A DNA stretch of 5,597 bases, taken from positions 28,102-33,698 of the forward strand of contig DFBF01000238.1 in NCBI GenBank assembly GCA_002367285.1. The letters run 5' to 3'. Position 1 is the stretch's first letter; each line of letters opens with the position of its first letter. Of this stretch, positions 5,230-5,597 are shown in pieces. The position numbers were made by a program, and so were the translations under genes. Under the pieces are notes generated by a model. It saw nothing but the letters and a program-made list of their open reading frames with translations, was not told where the DNA came from and did no database searches. Source of the stretch: Rhodobacteraceae bacterium UBA3087. Its GTDB lineage: Bacteria > Pseudomonadota > Alphaproteobacteria > Rhodobacterales > Rhodobacteraceae.

Positions 5230-5597
5230 ATGAGCCCCTTTACCAGCCATATGGACGCCGCCCTGGACGAAGCACGCAAAGCTGCGCAGCGGGGCGAGGT
5301 GCCCGTCGGTGCGGTTCTGGTCGCCCCATCTGGTGAAGTTGTCGCGCGCGCAGGCAACCGGACGCGAGAGCTGAACGACCCAACGGCCCACGCCGAGGTT
5401 CTGGTGATCCGCGCGGCCTGCGCCGCTGCGGGCAGCGAACGCCTGCCGGGTCATGACCTGTATGTCACGTTGGAGCCCTGCCCAATGTGCGCCACCGCGA
5501 TTTCAGCGGCGCGTATCCGGCGGCTGTATTATGGCGCGGCCGATCCGAAATCAGGGGGCGTGGCGCAAGGCCCGCGTATCTTTACCCATTCACAATG
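5230..5597 (+). CDS. tadA: tRNA-specific adenosine deaminase (truncated by the right edge)
   Basis: TadA deaminates adenosine 34 to inosine in the anticodon of tRNA-Arg(ACG), an essential step for reading CGN codons. The visible 122 residues start MSPFTSHMDAALDEARKAA and contain the cytidine/deoxycytidylate deaminase-fold motifs: VPVGAVLV (24-31), the zinc and proton-shuttle motif HAEV (54-57, His54 zinc ligand and Glu56 catalytic) and PCPMC (83-87, zinc ligands Cys84 and Cys87). The later segment YYGAADPKSGGV (100-111) is typical of TadA. The frame is open at base 5597. Family members run to about 150-165 residues, so roughly 30-40 residues are missing. AGGA at 5219-5222 lies 7 bases before the ATG at 5230. 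The ATG at 5223 is out of frame. It is divergent from the pseudouridine synthase gene across 72 bases, in which I see no convincing promoter for either. Confidence 0.96.
   Translation, partial: MSPFTSHMDAALDEARKAAQRGEVPVGAVLVAPSGEVVARAGNRTRELNDPTAHAEVLVIRAACAAAGSERLPGHDLYVTLEPCPMCATAISAARIRRLYYGAADPKSGGVAQGPRIFTHSQ

Noticed and set aside
5158..5454. N-terminal extension of the pseudouridine synthase up to 5454, or to the ATG at 5250
   Set aside because: Both would overlap tadA, and the extra residues resemble no part of the family. The S4 domain begins about ten residues after the ATG at 5157.

Overview
The window reads as a high-GC alphaproteobacterial chromosome, most likely Rhodobacteraceae (roseobacter-like). 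The evidence is the style of the recognisable proteins (PurD, XseA, a RluB-type pseudouridine synthase with a long basic tail, TadA), the GC-rich codon use and the gene mix. This is a judgement from memory of the families, not a database match. All recognisable genes are core housekeeping genes. I see no tRNA, rRNA, CRISPR array, transposase, phage gene or defence system.

Layout, left to right. (1) Positions 1-231, minus strand: start of an unrecognised protein that runs off the left edge. (2) 232-529: a 298-base gap without a gene, holding a structured repeat (431-508). (3) 530-1792, minus: purD, glycinamide ribonucleotide synthetase, with a good sigma70-like promoter at 1829-1857. (4) 1882-2226, minus: a small predicted lipoprotein of unknown function. 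(5) 2327-3892, plus: xseA, the large subunit of exonuclease VII, divergent from the lipoprotein gene. (6) 3893-4071: a convergent gap holding a second copy of the structured repeat (3914-3991) and a candidate terminator. (7) 4072-5157, minus: RluB/RsuA-type rRNA pseudouridine synthase with a low-complexity Gly-Lys-Pro tail. (8) 5230-5597, plus: tadA, the tRNA adenosine deaminase, cut by the right edge and divergent from the pseudouridine synthase gene.

The genes do not form one pathway. purD serves purine synthesis, xseA serves DNA repair, and the rluB-type gene with tadA is a divergent pair of RNA-modification genes.

The most interesting signal is not a gene. It is a 78-base element present twice, at 431-508 (minus) and 3914-3991 (plus). 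Each copy begins 22 bases past the last base of an upstream stop codon (purD and xseA) and runs in the same direction as that gene. The copies align without gaps at 54 of 78 positions. They share two perfectly conserved blocks and two hairpins at the same offsets, and four hairpin base pairs differ by compensated changes. This looks like a dispersed, structure-selected 3'-UTR element.
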